This document shows, piece by piece, positions 34,196-45,418 of a stretch of 64,000 nucleotides of DNA; the first letter of the stretch is position 1, and every line of letters starts with the position of its first letter. Below the pieces are notes generated by a model that searched no databases, had not been told where the DNA came from, and worked only from the letters and a program-made list of their open reading frames with translations. The translations under genes and the position numbers were made by a program. This stretch comes from Aureitalea marina (lineage in GTDB: Bacteria; Bacteroidota; Bacteroidia; Flavobacteriales; Flavobacteriaceae): positions 2,282,501 to 2,346,500 of the forward strand of contig NZ_MQUB01000001.1 of assembly GCF_002943755.1 (NCBI RefSeq), read 5' to 3'.

Positions 34196-35343
34196 TGAAG
34201 TGTCAAGCCGATCTTTTCGACCTACCCGGTGATGAGGTATATCTGAACGGCGCCTATATGTCGCCTCAGCTGCGGTCAGTTACTCAAGTGGGAGCCCAGC
34301 AGCTCAGTAGAAAGGGTAGTCCCAGTGGAATATCGATCGATGATTTCTTTCAACCCAAAAAAGAGCTCAGAACATTATTCAATGAGTTGATCCATGGTGA
34401 GGATGAGAGCAATGTGGCCATAATCCCTTCGGTTTCTTATGCCATGGCCAATGTCGCGGCTAATATTGACTTTAAGGAAGGTGACGAGATCGTCCTGCTC
34501 CATGAACAATTCCCCAGCAACTACTATACGTGGGAGAATCTGGTTAGATCAAAGGAGGTGAAACTGGTTATTGTTCCCGATCCCAAGATCGAAAAAGGAA
34601 GAGGAGAAAGATGGAACCAGCAACTGCTTGCAGCAATTAATGCGAATACCAAAGTAGTGGCTGTCCCTCAGGTTCATTGGGCCGATGGAACGCTCTTCGA
34701 TTTGGCCGCGATCCGCAAACGAGCCGATGAGTTTGGAGCCTATTTGATAGTAGATGGGACCCAGAGTGTGGGGGCTTATCCCTTCTCTGTAGAAGAGATC
34801 AGGCCGGATGCGCTTATCTGTGCCGGTTACAAATGGCTAATGGGGCCCTACTCCATTGGTTTGGCCTATTTCGGACCGAGATTTCATCAAGGAAAGCCAA
34901 TAGAAGACAACTGGATGAACCACCAGGGTAGTGAAGATTTTGCCAGGCTGGTTCACTACAATCCTGAATTGAAGAAAGGCGGAGTTCGCTACGACGTTGG
35001 GGAATCCAGCAATTTCATACTGGTGCCCATGCTTATTCGGGCACTTAAACAACTATTGGAGTGGACCCCGGAAGCTATCCAGGATTACACACATCGCATC
35101 ACTTCTGATGCATTGGAAGCATTGAATCAATTGGATGTATTCGTCGAAGAGGTCTCCTTCAGATCGTCTCATCTGTTCGGTATCTATTTGCCCCAGCATA
35201 TGGCTATGGAGACCGTCAGGGAACAACTAAAGATTGCCGGAATCTACGTCTCCTATCGTGGAAATGCGGTCCGTGTCTCGCCTGGAGTATACAACACCCA
35301 AGAAGACCTTACTTTGCTGGTCAATTGCTTTAAAAATTTCTAG
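34192..35343 (+). CDS. Class V aminotransferase-like PLP enzyme
   Basis: A 383-residue fold-type I PLP enzyme related to cysteine desulfurase/kynureninase/isopenicillin epimerase-like proteins. YLNGAYMSPQL at the N-terminus, the Asp in LIVDGTQSVGAYPF and the Schiff-base Lys in ICAGYKWLMGPYSIG (about residue 210) are clear. The start at 34192 overlaps the TspO-like stop as ATGA; an earlier in-frame ATG at 34150 lies inside that gene. No cysteine desulfurase active-site Cys loop is seen, so iron-sulfur assembly is unlikely. Substrate unknown. Confidence 0.82.
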   Translation: MMKCQADLFDLPGDEVYLNGAYMSPQLRSVTQVGAQQLSRKGSPSGISIDDFFQPKKELRTLFNELIHGEDESNVAIIPSVSYAMANVAANIDFKEGDEIVLLHEQFPSNYYTWENLVRSKEVKLVIVPDPKIEKGRGERWNQQLLAAINANTKVVAVPQVHWADGTLFDLAAIRKRADEFGAYLIVDGTQSVGAYPFSVEEIRPDALICAGYKWLMGPYSIGLAYFGPRFHQGKPIEDNWMNHQGSEDFARLVHYNPELKKGGVRYDVGESSNFILVPMLIRALKQLLEWTPEAIQDYTHRITSDALEALNQLDVFVEEVSFRSSHLFGIYLPQHMAMETVREQLKIAGIYVSYRGNAVRVSPGVYNTQEDLTLLVNCFKNF

Positions 35344-35352
35344 GGGCTTTTA

Positions 35353-35360
35353 TATCTTTG
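35353..35360 (+). promoter_or_regulatory. -7 promoter element for mfd
   Basis: TATCTTTG, an exact TAnnTTTG match, ending only 7 bases before the mfd start codon at 35368. If used, the mRNA would be nearly leaderless. TTG at 35325-35327 is 25 bases upstream, longer than the usual spacer. Confidence 0.45.
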
Positions 35361-35367
35361 CCGGGCT

Positions 35368-38300
35368 ATGAGCAAAGCCCAGGTTTCTTCGCTCTATTCC
35401 AAGTCTTCGCCTTTGCGAAAACTAGGGGATGCTATTGCCAATTCCCAAGGAAAGATAACAGCAGCCGGCCTGACCGGTTCCTCCCGCTCTTGGGTAATTA
35501 CCGAGCTTTTTAAACAGGCCGAAAGGCCATTTCTCTTCATCCTCAACAATAAAGAGGAGGCTGCCTATCACCTCAACGATCTGGAACAATTATTAGGAGA
35601 GGAACGAGTATTGTTCTATCCAGGTAGTTACCGACGGCCATATCAGATCGAGGAAACGGATAACGCCAACGTCTTGTTGCGAAGCGAAGTATTGAACCGC
35701 TTGAACTCCCGGCGGAAGCCGGTGGTGATAGTCACTTATCCCGAAGCCCTTTTCGAACAGGTGGTCACCCGTAGAGAGTTGGAGCGAAACACATTGAAAC
35801 TGGGGGTTGGCAACGAACTGTCCATCGATTTTATCAACGAGGTCCTTTTTGAATACCGCTTCAAACGGGTCGATTTTGTGACAGAACCGGGCGAGTTCTC
35901 TGTCCGAGGTGGGATAGTGGATGTCTTTTCATTTAGCCACGACCAACCCTATCGGATCGAATTCTTTGGGGACGAAATAGACAGCATCAGGACCTTCGAT
36001 GTAGAGACTCAGCTTTCCACGGATCCAGTCAAGAAGATCTCCATTATGCCGAATGTGGAGAATAAATTGGTGGAAGAAAAACGAGAGAGTTTTTTATCCT
36101 ACATCGGCTCTAAGACGGTAATCTTTCTTAAACAGCAAGAGCTTCTGCTTTCTGCCATTGGCAAATTATACGCCAAAGCTGAGACCGCCTTCCAGGAACT
36201 GGATGGTGAGGTGATTCAAGCGGATCCTTCAGAACTTTTTTGCACCCCTGAGCTGATCCGTCAACAACTGGAGAACTACCCCTGTGTTCATTTACCGGAG
36301 ACCGCTACCGATGCGGATGTCGTTTTCCGAACGCGCCCACAGCCCTCGTTCAACAAGCAGTTCGACCTGCTGATCCAGCAACTAAACGAGAATACAGCCG
36401 ATGGGATCACCAACCTCATTTTCTGTTCTACGGTACAACAGGCCAATCGGTTCCGGGACATTTTTGACGATGCCCAATTACAAGTTGACCAATACGAAAC
36501 AGTGGTGCTTTCCATCTACCAGGGGTTTGTGGATTATGACCTGCGCATCGCTTGCTATACGGACCACCAGATCTTTGAGCGCTATCATAAATTCCACCTG
36601 AAGAATGGTTATGCCAAAAAACAGGCCATTACCCTAAAAGAACTTTCCCACCTAGAGGTAGGCGATTATGTGACCCATATCGATCATGGGATCGGGAAAT
36701 TTGGCGGCCTGCAGAAGATCGAAGTGGAAGGAAAGATGCAGGAGGCCATCAAACTGATCTACGGAGAACGGGACATACTTTACCTGAGTATACATTCCCT
36801 GCATAAGATCAGTAAGTATAACGGCAAGGACGGAACGGTTCCTAAGATCTATAAACTAGGGAGCCAGGCCTGGAAGAAACTAAAACAAAAGACCAAAAAG
36901 CGGGTCAAGGAGATCGCCTTCTCGCTGATCGAGCTATACGCCAAGAGGCGGATGCAAAAGGGCTTTCAATACGATCCGGACTCTTATCTCCAACTGGAGT
37001 TGGAGTCTTCCTTTATGTACGAGGACACTCCGGACCAGGAAAAGGCCACCGCGGATTTTAAACGCGATATGGAAAGTGAGCGACCCATGGACCGCCTGAT
37101 CTGTGGGGATGTTGGATTTGGGAAGACAGAGATTGCTATCCGGGCTGCCTTCAAAGCGGTGGATAATGGCAAACAGGTTGCCATTTTGGTGCCAACCACC
37201 ATCCTGGCCTTCCAGCATTTCCAGACCTTTACTAAGCGCATGGCCGAGATGCCAGTGAACATAGATTACCTAAATCGCTTTAGAACCGCCAAGCAGAAAC
37301 GTGAAATTCTTGAAAATCTGAAGAGCGGCAAATTGGACATTGTCATAGGGACCCATCAACTAGTGAACCCAGCAGTTCAATTCAAAGACTTGGGATTATT
37401 GATCATTGACGAAGAACAAAAATTTGGTGTAGCGGTCAAGGAGAAATTAAAGACCCTGCGCGCCAACATAGATACCCTAACTCTTACGGCAACACCTATC
37501 CCAAGGACGTTGCAATTCAGCCTGATGGCTGCCCGGGATCTTTCGGTAATCAACACTCCTCCACCTAACCGCTACCCCGTAGAGACCCAGGTAGTCCGCT
37601 TTTCTGAGGGCCTGATCCGGGATGCCATAGCCTACGAGATCTCCCGTGGAGGCCAGGTGTTTTTTGTACACAACCGGATCGAGAATATCAAGGAAGTAGC
37701 CGGCATGATACAACGTCTTTTACCTGATGTCAAGATCGGGATCGGTCACGGTCAGATGGAAGGCAAGAAGCTGGAGCAACTCATGCTGAAGTTCATGAAC
37801 AATGAGTTTGACGTGCTGGTGTCAACCACCATTATCGAAAGTGGTTTGGACGTACCCAACGCCAATACCATTTTCATCAACAACGCTAACAATTTTGGTC
37901 TGGCAGATCTCCACCAGATGAGGGGCCGCGTAGGTCGTAGCAATAAGAAGGCTTTCTGTTATTTCATCACTCCTCCCTATTCCGCCATGACGGAGGAAGC
38001 CCGAAAAAGAATACAAGCCCTGGAACAATTCACCGATCTGGGAAGCGGCTTCAATATCGCCATGAAGGATCTGGAGATTAGGGGGCCGGAGATCTTTTGG
38101 GAGGCGAACAGAGCGGTTTCATCAATGAGATCGGATTTGAGACCTATCAAAAGATCCTTTCCGAAGCCATAGACGAATTGAAGGAAAAAGAATTCAAGGA
38201 TCTTTACACCGGTACCGAACACGAGCCTAAGACGCATCTGAAAGAAACGGTTATCGACACAGATTTCGAACTGCTTTTCCCGGACGATTATATCAACAAT

Positions 38301-38696
38301 ATTACCGAACGCCTGGACCTGTACAACAGATTGAGCTCGCTAAAGACCGAAGAGGAGTTGAACCAGTTCGAAACCGAATTGGTCGATCGTTTCGGCCCGC
38401 TACCTGAGCAAGCTGAGGATCTGCTGATCAGTGTTCGCATCAAATGGAAAGCCATCAGTCTTGGTTTGGAAAGAGTTGTTATGAAGAAAGGACGACTGGT
38501 TGGATATTTTATAAAGGATCAGGAAAGTTCTTTCTACCAAGGCGAAACCTTTGGCCGTATTCTAAAGCAGGTACAGCAGCAACCAAATTGGGGATCCCTC
38601 AAAGAAAAACAAACCAGGCAGGGACTAAGACTCCTTCTCCGATTAGAAAATATCGATAGCGTAGAACAAGCCCTGGAACGACTTCAAGCTGTTTAG
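35368..38696 (+). CDS. mfd: Transcription-repair coupling factor Mfd, interrupted by a one-base deletion
   Basis: Mfd is an ATP-driven translocase that removes stalled RNA polymerase and recruits UvrA. The N-terminal UvrB-like region, the RNA polymerase-interaction domain (LEVGDYVTHIDHGIGKFGGL), helicase motif I LICGDVGFGKTEIAIRAAFKA, IGTHQLV, IIDEEQKFGV (DEEQ box), TLTATPIPRTL and STTIIESGLDVPNANT are all normal. After DLEIRG (38046-38052) the frame slips: adding one G to the G5 run at 38051-38055 restores RGAGDLLGGEQSGF, which continues in the other frame through the C-terminal domain to TAG 38694-38696. Repaired length is about 1,109 residues. Probably a sequencing error. Confidence 0.93.
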
Positions 38697-39055
38697 AAAT
38701 GGTAGAAGGCGGCCGGATAATGGTCCAGTTTTATCTGCTTTTTATTGATCAGTACTGCGATCACATCAAACCGAACCTCAGTCTCTAATACACCATTACA
38801 GACATAGTGATCTGCGGCTTTTACCAGCTGATTTATCTTCGACCTGTTGACAAATTCCTGGGGGCCCCCAAAGGCAGAACTATTCCTGGTCTTTACTTCT
38901 ACCACTACCAAGGTGGACGGTTCTTTTTGAGCGATGATGTCGATCTCGGCCCTGTCGTATCTATAATTTCTTTTCAGTATGGTATAACCTTGTTCCAACA
39001 GGAAGTTAGCCGCGTATTCCTCTCCTTGTTTCCCTAACTCATTGTGGTAGGCCAT
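38693..39055 (-). CDS. YraN-like endonuclease-fold protein (UPF0102)
   Basis: A 120-residue protein with the PD-(D/E)xK nuclease fold. MAYHNELGKQGEEYAANFLLEQGY, the Asp in YDRAEIDIIAQ and the ExK in LVVVEVKTRNS are the family signature. The ATG at 39055 is chosen; eight more upstream codons are possible but lack family support. YraN proteins may act in DNA uptake or repair, without firm assignment. Convergent with mfd, overlapping its stop by 3 bases. Confidence 0.88.
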   Translation of the reverse strand: MAYHNELGKQGEEYAANFLLEQGYTILKRNYRYDRAEIDIIAQKEPSTLVVVEVKTRNSSAFGGPQEFVNRSKINQLVKAADHYVCNGVLETEVRFDVIAVLINKKQIKLDHYPAAFYHF

Positions 39056-39156
39056 GAATACAATATAGTTCATGGGCATCTCTTCCCTACTATATCAGCA
39101 AGACTGGTACAGTCTATTCAAGAATGAAGTGTCTGGTTTTAAGAAAATCGATCTGA

Positions 39157-40049
39157 TCAAAAGGTGAGCTCAAAGGAATCGCTCGCAACTTCCAGACTAG
39201 CTTGCCCCCCCATGATCATCGCCTGATTATCCCTAATATGACCCGCTGGAAAATCAAAACAGACCGGATAGTCATATTCTTTGACGGCATCCCAAACGAT
39301 CTCTTTGGCAGACTTGCCAAAGGGAATGGTATTGTCTTTCATATCGCTCATACCGCCTACGATCAATGCCTTCAAATTATCCAGCATTCCATTGCGTTTG
39401 ATGTTCATCATCATGCGGTCCACATGGTAGAGATATTCGTCCAGATCTTCAATAAATAGGATCTTCCCGCTGGTATCGATCGCGGTTTTACTACCACAAA
39501 GAGAATATAGAATAGAAAGATTCCCCCCAACCAGTGTGCCCCGAGCGGAACCGGGACGATTGGCAAAAGTGGATTTGGAGGCAATGCTCAACGATTGCCC
39601 AAAAAGTGAACGTTTTGCCGTAGAGCGGGTTGCCTCAGATTTAGTATCGATCTCCGTCGCCATATTGGCGTGGAGGGTCTTGATCCCCAAATTGTGGATC
39701 TCACTGTGCAAGACGGTTACATCACTGTAGCCGATCAACCACTTCGGATTTTCAGCAAAACCGCTGAAATCGACCTTGTCCACTACCCTAACAGTGCCAT
39801 ATCCGCCCCTGGCGCACCATATCGCTTTAATATTTTGATTATCAAGCATTTGCTGCAGGTCCTTGGCCCTCAGTTCATCATCGCCGGCATATTGATTATC
39901 CTCGGCATTGATGGTCATTCCTAAGACGGGCTGCAATTCCCACTGTTCCAAAAGATCCAAAAGTGGTTTTACTTGGGAGGTGGTGATCTTTCGGGCCGTA
40001 GAGACCAAACCGACGGCATCACCGGGTTGTAAAAAAGGGGTGTGATCAT
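39157..40049 (-). CDS. LD-carboxypeptidase (peptidase S66), interrupted by a one-base deletion
   Basis: Serine peptidase that trims the terminal D-Ala from tetrapeptides during murein recycling. From LVSTARKITTSQ on (40008 down) the sequence is complete: nucleophile Ser in WLIGYSDVTVLH, Glu in ILFIEDLDEYLYHVDRM and the His in DFPAGHIRDNQAM. The real start is ATG at 40049 (MITP...): reading MITP-PFLQPGDAVGLVSTA needs five C on the minus strand where only four are present (plus-strand G4 at 40037-40040), so one base is missing. Repaired length about 297 residues, as usual. Likely sequencing error or a recent mutation. Confidence 0.88.
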
Positions 40050-40166
40050 GAAAAAAACATTGATGGGTGAATTTAAGAAAATAAACCCTTTGTGTTAAAA
40101 GACAGTCTTATCAGCAAGAAAACAGGAATTTATGCTTACATTTTATTCCCCTAAATCGTTTAATTC

Positions 40167-41635
40167 ATGGAAACAGAGCTACTTACCTCCTGTAATACAG
40201 CCTCTATAAGTCCCTATGTTCCGGATGGGAACAACTCTTGGGATGTGCAAAAAGTTCAACATGTTTTCCGAAGACTGGGATTTGGAGCAACCTTGGCCGA
40301 AGTAGATTCAGCCCTGAATCAGAGCCCAGGAGATTTTATTGACCAATTGGTGGATGACGCCATGGCTCTTCCGGTTACAACCGCTCCTCCCTGGGGATAT
40401 TTTGCAGTAAACGACTTCGACGACTTTGACAATGAGAACCAGGATTTTATACAGGCCTGGAGAATTCAAACCGGAAATGATCTGGCTAGCGAGGGGTTAC
40501 GCGGCAGGATGACTTTTTTCTGGTCCAATCATTTCGTTACAGAACTAGAGACATATAGTTATGCCCCTACCTTTTTCAATACTATAGGGTGCTACAGGAT
40601 AATGCCTTGGGAAATTTCAAGGACTTTGTTCATGAGATAGGAATCAATTCCACCATGTTGTATTACTTGAACGGTTTCCAAAACACCAATTTCAACCCCA
40701 ATGAGAACTATGCTCGAGAGCTTTTTGAGCTTTTTACACTGGGCGAAGGTAACGGCTATACCGAGACCGATATCACAGAATCCTCTCGTGCCTTAACCGG
40801 CTATAATCATTGGGACTCCCCAGGGGATCAGATCTATTTTGACCCTTCTACCTTCGACGATGGCGAAAAGACCATTTTTGGTCAAACCGGCAATTGGGGA
40901 TATGGCGATGTGATCGAACTGCTGTTCCAGGAGCGCGAATTAGAGGTGGCCCGGTTTATCTGTGACAAATTATACCGGTTCTTCGTTAGTCCTGAGACGG
41001 ACGAGACCATCGTCGGAAATATTATTCACCCCTTGGCTGATACGCTTATTGCCTCCTCCTTTGACCTGGCACCCATGTTGAAGCAACTCTTTAAGAGTGA
41101 GCATTTCTTTGACCAAAAGGCCATTGGTGTTGTGTTAAAAAGCCCCCTGGATGTGATCCTGACCTATGTGAACGAAACAGGTTTCTTTTACAACGATGAG
41201 ATCATGGAGGCATTTCTTTACTATGCGGGACTCATGGGGCAAGAGATCTTTGACCCACCAGATGTTTCCGGATGGCAGCGGGATGAAGACTGGATCAACA
41301 CCTCTACCCTTACAGCCAGATGGCAATTGATGCAGCTTTACTTGCAATATCTCTATGACAATGGTCTCCAATTTACCTTGGTGGACCTGGCGAGAGAATT
41401 GACCAATGATAGCAATGACCCCGAATACATCACACAAGTGATGGTGGATTACTTTATGTCGCAGGGCTTGCATACGGCCAACGACTATGTGGTGGCCACA
41501 GATATTTTTAAGTGGGAAGTGCCACAAAATTACTTCGACGAAGGGATCTGGAACCTGAACTGGTCTGAAGCTCCTTTGCAATGCCTGCTTTTACTGCGTC
41601 ATATTGTGACCATGCCCGAATTTCAACTCAAATAG
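40167..41635 (+). CDS. DUF1800 family protein, interrupted by a one-base deletion
   Basis: DUF1800 proteins are secreted or envelope proteins of unknown function that pair with DUF1501 proteins. QHVFRRLGFGATLAEVD, RGRMTFFWSNHFVTE and, in the second part, NENYARELFELFTLGEGNGYTE are characteristic. The frame breaks at about 40580: inserting one T restores FFNYYRVLQDNALGNFKDF across the two ORFs (40167-40640 and 40589-41635). No signal peptide is seen at the N-terminus used here. Repaired length about 489 residues. It lies 7 bases before the DUF1501 gene, its usual partner. Confidence 0.88.
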
Positions 41636-41642
41636 ACCTACT

Positions 41643-43262
41643 ATGTGTGATCATAAACATCTTCCGAAAAAAGAAGTGGATTCTGGCAAGGGCCACATCC
41701 ACGATCAGGAGCATCATATGTGGAACCGTCGCTCCTTCATTCAGGCTTTGGGTCTGGCAGGAGCTGGGAGTATGATGCTTGCAAATGCTCAAATCACGGC
41801 CAGTAAACCTTCCCCACTCTCCGTAGCTCTGAATGAGAGTGAAACAGATCGTATCCTTGTTATCATACGTCTGAAAGGAGGAAATGATGGTTTAAACACC
41901 ATAGTTCCGGTCTATGATTACGACAATTATGCCAATCTGAGGCCAACCATTCGGCACAATCAGGGTGATCTGATGATGCTTAATGCGGATTTTGGTGTGC
42001 CTGATTATATGAATAGCCTGGAAAGTATCTGGGGAGAAGGACAGATGAAGGTCATCCATGGAGTGGGTTACCCTCAGCAGAATCTTTCTCATTTCAGATC
42101 TTCGGATATCTGGGCCTCTACAGACGATATCAATAACGAGCAAACCGGTTGGTGGGGGCGCTACTTTGAGGACCTGTATCCCGATTACATCGTCAATCCA
42201 CCAGAGGTTCCTCCTGCCATTCAGATCGGTAGTGTAGGAAATCTGATCTTCGAGGGTAGCGACTCCAACTACGCCTTCTCCGTAGCCAATCCAGAACAAC
42301 TGGCCCTCGTGGCGGAAAGCGGTACCCTTCACGATGTCCTTGACGTACCGGATTGTGTTTACGGCGATAAGCTGTTGTTCTTAAGGTCTACAGCCAATAC
42401 AACCTTTACCTATGCCGGAGTGATCAATGATGCTTACACCTCCGCTGTGAATAGCGTGGAATACGACGATGCCGAATTGTCCAACCAACTGGCCATTTGC
42501 GCCAGGATGATAAAAGGAGGTCTTGGGACCAAGGTGTACATGGTCACCCTAAATGGATTTGACACCCATGCCGAACAGCCCGAAGTCCATCAAGCACTAT
42601 TGACGGACCTGGCCAATTCTATTCGAAACTTCTATACAGACCTGGAAGATATGGGCATGCAAAATGAAGTGTTATGCATGACCATCTCAGAATTTGGCAG
42701 AAGACCATATGAGAACGGGTCGACTGGCACGGACCACGGTGCTGCATCTCCGGTGATGCTCTTTGGACCAGAGTTGAACGGCAGTGGCTTTGTAGGAGAT
42801 CATCCCAACATTACCCAATGGGACATGAATGATAACCTAATCCCATCTGCTGATTTCAGGGATGTGTATTCCAGTGTTCTGACCAGCTGGTTCTGTCTGG
42901 ATCCTTCTGTGGTCAGTAACATATTGCTGGATCAGCAATATGAGCAACTAGACCTTGGTTTTACTTGTTCCACTCTGGACACTCCGGATATGATCTCCAG
43001 CAGCCGCCTGAAGCATGGCGGAGTTTATCGGGATGGGATCGATTATATCGAGATCGATATGCCGATTACAGCCCATATGGGCATCAAGCTCTTTGATATC
43101 ATTGGAAGGGAAGTGGGCACCATTGCTAACGAATTGGTATTTGCCGGCAGGCAGTCATTTGATATCCGAAGCCGTATCAACGCCCGTTTGAGCCTGGGAC
43201 AGTACGTCTATCGAATATCAACCGGAGGACAATTCTACAGCAAGAGCATCCTGCTACACTGA
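41643..43262 (+). CDS. DUF1501 family protein with type IX secretion-like C-terminal domain
   Basis: A 539-residue exported protein of the DUF1501 (sulfatase-like fold) family. WNRRSFIQALGLAGAGSMMLANAQ near residue 26 is a twin-arginine-like signal; the start at 41643 or the ATG at 41718 (just before WNRRSF) are both possible. Family motifs include LKGGNDGLNTIVP, GVGYPQQNLSHFRSSDIW, TISEFGRR and TDHGAASPVMLFG. The last 75 residues (IKLFDIIGREVGTIAN...YVYRISTGGQFYSKSILLH) look like a T9SS sorting domain. The protein probably acts on the surface with the DUF1800 protein; activity unknown. Confidence 0.88.
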   Translation: MCDHKHLPKKEVDSGKGHIHDQEHHMWNRRSFIQALGLAGAGSMMLANAQITASKPSPLSVALNESETDRILVIIRLKGGNDGLNTIVPVYDYDNYANLRPTIRHNQGDLMMLNADFGVPDYMNSLESIWGEGQMKVIHGVGYPQQNLSHFRSSDIWASTDDINNEQTGWWGRYFEDLYPDYIVNPPEVPPAIQIGSVGNLIFEGSDSNYAFSVANPEQLALVAESGTLHDVLDVPDCVYGDKLLFLRSTANTTFTYAGVINDAYTSAVNSVEYDDAELSNQLAICARMIKGGLGTKVYMVTLNGFDTHAEQPEVHQALLTDLANSIRNFYTDLEDMGMQNEVLCMTISEFGRRPYENGSTGTDHGAASPVMLFGPELNGSGFVGDHPNITQWDMNDNLIPSADFRDVYSSVLTSWFCLDPSVVSNILLDQQYEQLDLGFTCSTLDTPDMISSSRLKHGGVYRDGIDYIEIDMPITAHMGIKLFDIIGREVGTIANELVFAGRQSFDIRSRINARLSLGQYVYRISTGGQFYSKSILLH

Positions 43263-43345
43263 TAGGAAAACAACTCTGGAATACACTGCTTTAGTCCGCT
43301 TGGCTGACCGCCATGGAAACCCTATTTTTGTCCTTTCCAGTAAGC

Positions 43346-45406
43346 ATGGCGAATACAACCAAACGATATACCATTACCGCGGCTTTGCCGTATACAAATG
43401 GCCCCGTGCACATAGGTCACTTAGCCGGTGTTTATGTTCCGGCAGATATCTATGCACGATACCAGCGATTGCAGCATAAGGACGTAGCATTCGTGTGTGG
43501 TAGTGACGAACATGGTGTTCCTATTACCCTTAAGGCTAAAAAAGAAGGAATCACACCTCAGCAAGTGGTAGACAAATACCACGAGATGATCAAATCGTCT
43601 TTTCAGGAATTCGGGATATCCTTTGACAATTATTCCCGTACATCGGCAGCAATTCATCATAAGACTGCATCAGAATTCTTTAAGACCCTGTACGATCAGG
43701 GAAAATTTACCGAGGAAGTTACCCAGCAACTTTACGACCCGGAGGCAGATCAATTCCTGGCCGATCGTTTTGTCGTTGGAACCTGCCCGAAATGTGGCTA
43801 TGAAGAGAGCTATGGAGACCAATGTGAGAACTGTGGTACTTCGCACAATGCCACAGATCTGATCAATCCAAGAAGTGCCATCAGCGGTGCAAAACCCATT
43901 TTAAAAGAAACAAGGCATTGGTTTCTGCCATTGGATCAGTATGAACCCTGGCTTAGAGAATGGATACTGGAAGGGCATCAGTCCGATTGGAAGACCAATG
44001 TCTATGGGCAATGTAAGTCCTGGATTGACGACGGGCTCCGGCCGAGGGCTGTTACCCGGGATCTGGACTGGGGTATCCCTGTACCGGTGGAAGGGGCCGA
44101 AGGCAAAGTCCTCTATGTTTGGTTTGATGCACCTATTGGATATATCTCTTCTACCAAAGAGTGGGCAGCCGAAAAAGGTATCGATTGGGAACCCTATTGG
44201 AAAGACGAGGATGCTCGCCTACTCCATTTTATTGGGAAAGACAATATTGTCTTTCACTGTATCATTTTCCCTTCCATGCTAAAAGCAGAAGGGTCATACA
44301 TTTTGCCGGAAAATGTTCCGGCCAACGAATTCCTGAACCTAGAGGGCAATAAGATCTCCACCAGTAAGAATTGGGCGGTCTGGTTACATGAGTACCTGGA
44401 AGACTTTCCCGGTCAGCAGGATGTATTGCGTTATGTACTAACAGCAAACGCACCAGAAACCAAGGACAACGACTTTACCTGGGCCGATTTCCAAGCCAGG
44501 AACAATAACGAATTGGTTGCCATTTATGGGAACTTTATCAACCGGGTAGTCGTGCTAACCCACAAATATTACGAGGGAGAAGTACCCCAGCCTGGAGAAT
44601 TGAACGGAACCGATCTGGACACTCTTCAGCAACTAAGGGAACTACCGGTCAGTATCAGCGAGTCTATTGAACGATTTCGTTTTAGGGAGGCCCAGGCTAA
44701 ACTGATGGAAGTGGCCCGCTTAGGAAACAAATACCTGGCCGACGAAGAACCCTGGAAGACCATTAAAACTGATGCTAATCGGACCAAGACGGTGATGTTT
44801 GTGGCTATACAGATCGCTCGGGCACTGGCTGTACTAAGTGAACCTTTTCTACCGCATACTGCCGGTAAATTAAATTCAATTCTAGATACTTCAGACTCCC
44901 TGGAATGGAATGATGTGTGTGAGGAATCCTGGCTGGTTCAACCGGGACATCAGATCGGTAAAAGTGAACTATTATTCACCAAAGTTGAAGACCAACAAAT
45001 ACAAGGACAATTGGATAAACTGGAGGCGAGCAAAGCGGCCAACGAGGCTGCCAATCGAGAGGTAGAACCTCAGAAAGACACTATCTCATTTGAAGATTTC
45101 ACCAAAATGGATCTTCGTGTGGGAACGATCCTGGAGGCCGATAAAATGCCCAAGACCAAGAAATTATTGGTTTTAAAGGTAGACACAGGATTAGACGTCA
45201 GAACCATTGTCTCCGGAATTGCCGAAAGCTATTCTCCAGAAGAAATAGTTGGTAAACAGGTAACCGTTTTGGTTAACCTGGCTCCTAGGAAACTGAGAGG
45301 GGTAGAAAGTCAGGGAATGATCTTGATGACCGAAGGCAACAATGGCCAATTGATGTTTGTTAATCCGGATGAGGCCGGTATTGATAACGGTAGCGGAATC
45401 AACTAA
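43346..45406 (+). CDS. metG: Methionyl-tRNA synthetase
   Basis: Class I synthetase charging tRNA-Met. The start [20 protein letters not shown] at 43346 is chosen over an ATG 33 bases upstream. HIGH appears as PVHIGHLAG (residues about 23-31), a zinc knuckle [17 protein letters not shown] lies near residue 148, and KMSKS is KISTS (about 338). The C-terminal EMAP/Trbp111 tRNA-binding domain starts near residue 590 ([20 protein letters not shown]). The length of 686 is typical of the dimeric form. Followed by a hypothetical gene after 12 bases. Confidence 0.96.
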   Translation: MANTTKRYTITAALPYTNGPVHIGHLAGVYVPADIYARYQRLQHKDVAFVCGSDEHGVPITLKAKKEGITPQQVVDKYHEMIKSSFQEFGISFDNYSRTSAAIHHKTASEFFKTLYDQGKFTEEVTQQLYDPEADQFLADRFVVGTCPKCGYEESYGDQCENCGTSHNATDLINPRSAISGAKPILKETRHWFLPLDQYEPWLREWILEGHQSDWKTNVYGQCKSWIDDGLRPRAVTRDLDWGIPVPVEGAEGKVLYVWFDAPIGYISSTKEWAAEKGIDWEPYWKDEDARLLHFIGKDNIVFHCIIFPSMLKAEGSYILPENVPANEFLNLEGNKISTSKNWAVWLHEYLEDFPGQQDVLRYVLTANAPETKDNDFTWADFQARNNNELVAIYGNFINRVVVLTHKYYEGEVPQPGELNGTDLDTLQQLRELPVSISESIERFRFREAQAKLMEVARLGNKYLADEEPWKTIKTDANRTKTVMFVAIQIARALAVLSEPFLPHTAGKLNSILDTSDSLEWNDVCEESWLVQPGHQIGKSELLFTKVEDQQIQGQLDKLEASKAANEAANREVEPQKDTISFEDFTKMDLRVGTILEADKMPKTKKLLVLKVDTGLDVRTIVSGIAESYSPEEIVGKQVTVLVNLAPRKLRGVESQGMILMTEGNNGQLMFVNPDEAGIDNGSGIN

Positions 45407-45418
45407 TCTTCCTCTTCA

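Noticed and set aside
38097-38696. Separate gene starting with MGGEQSG
   Set aside because: It is the C-terminal part of Mfd; the start lies inside the GGEQSG motif and continues the family alignment of the upstream frame after one-base repair.
40589-41635. Independent DUF1800 gene starting MLQDNALG
   Set aside because: Its start is internal to the conserved YYRVLQDNALG segment; it is the second half of the same gene.
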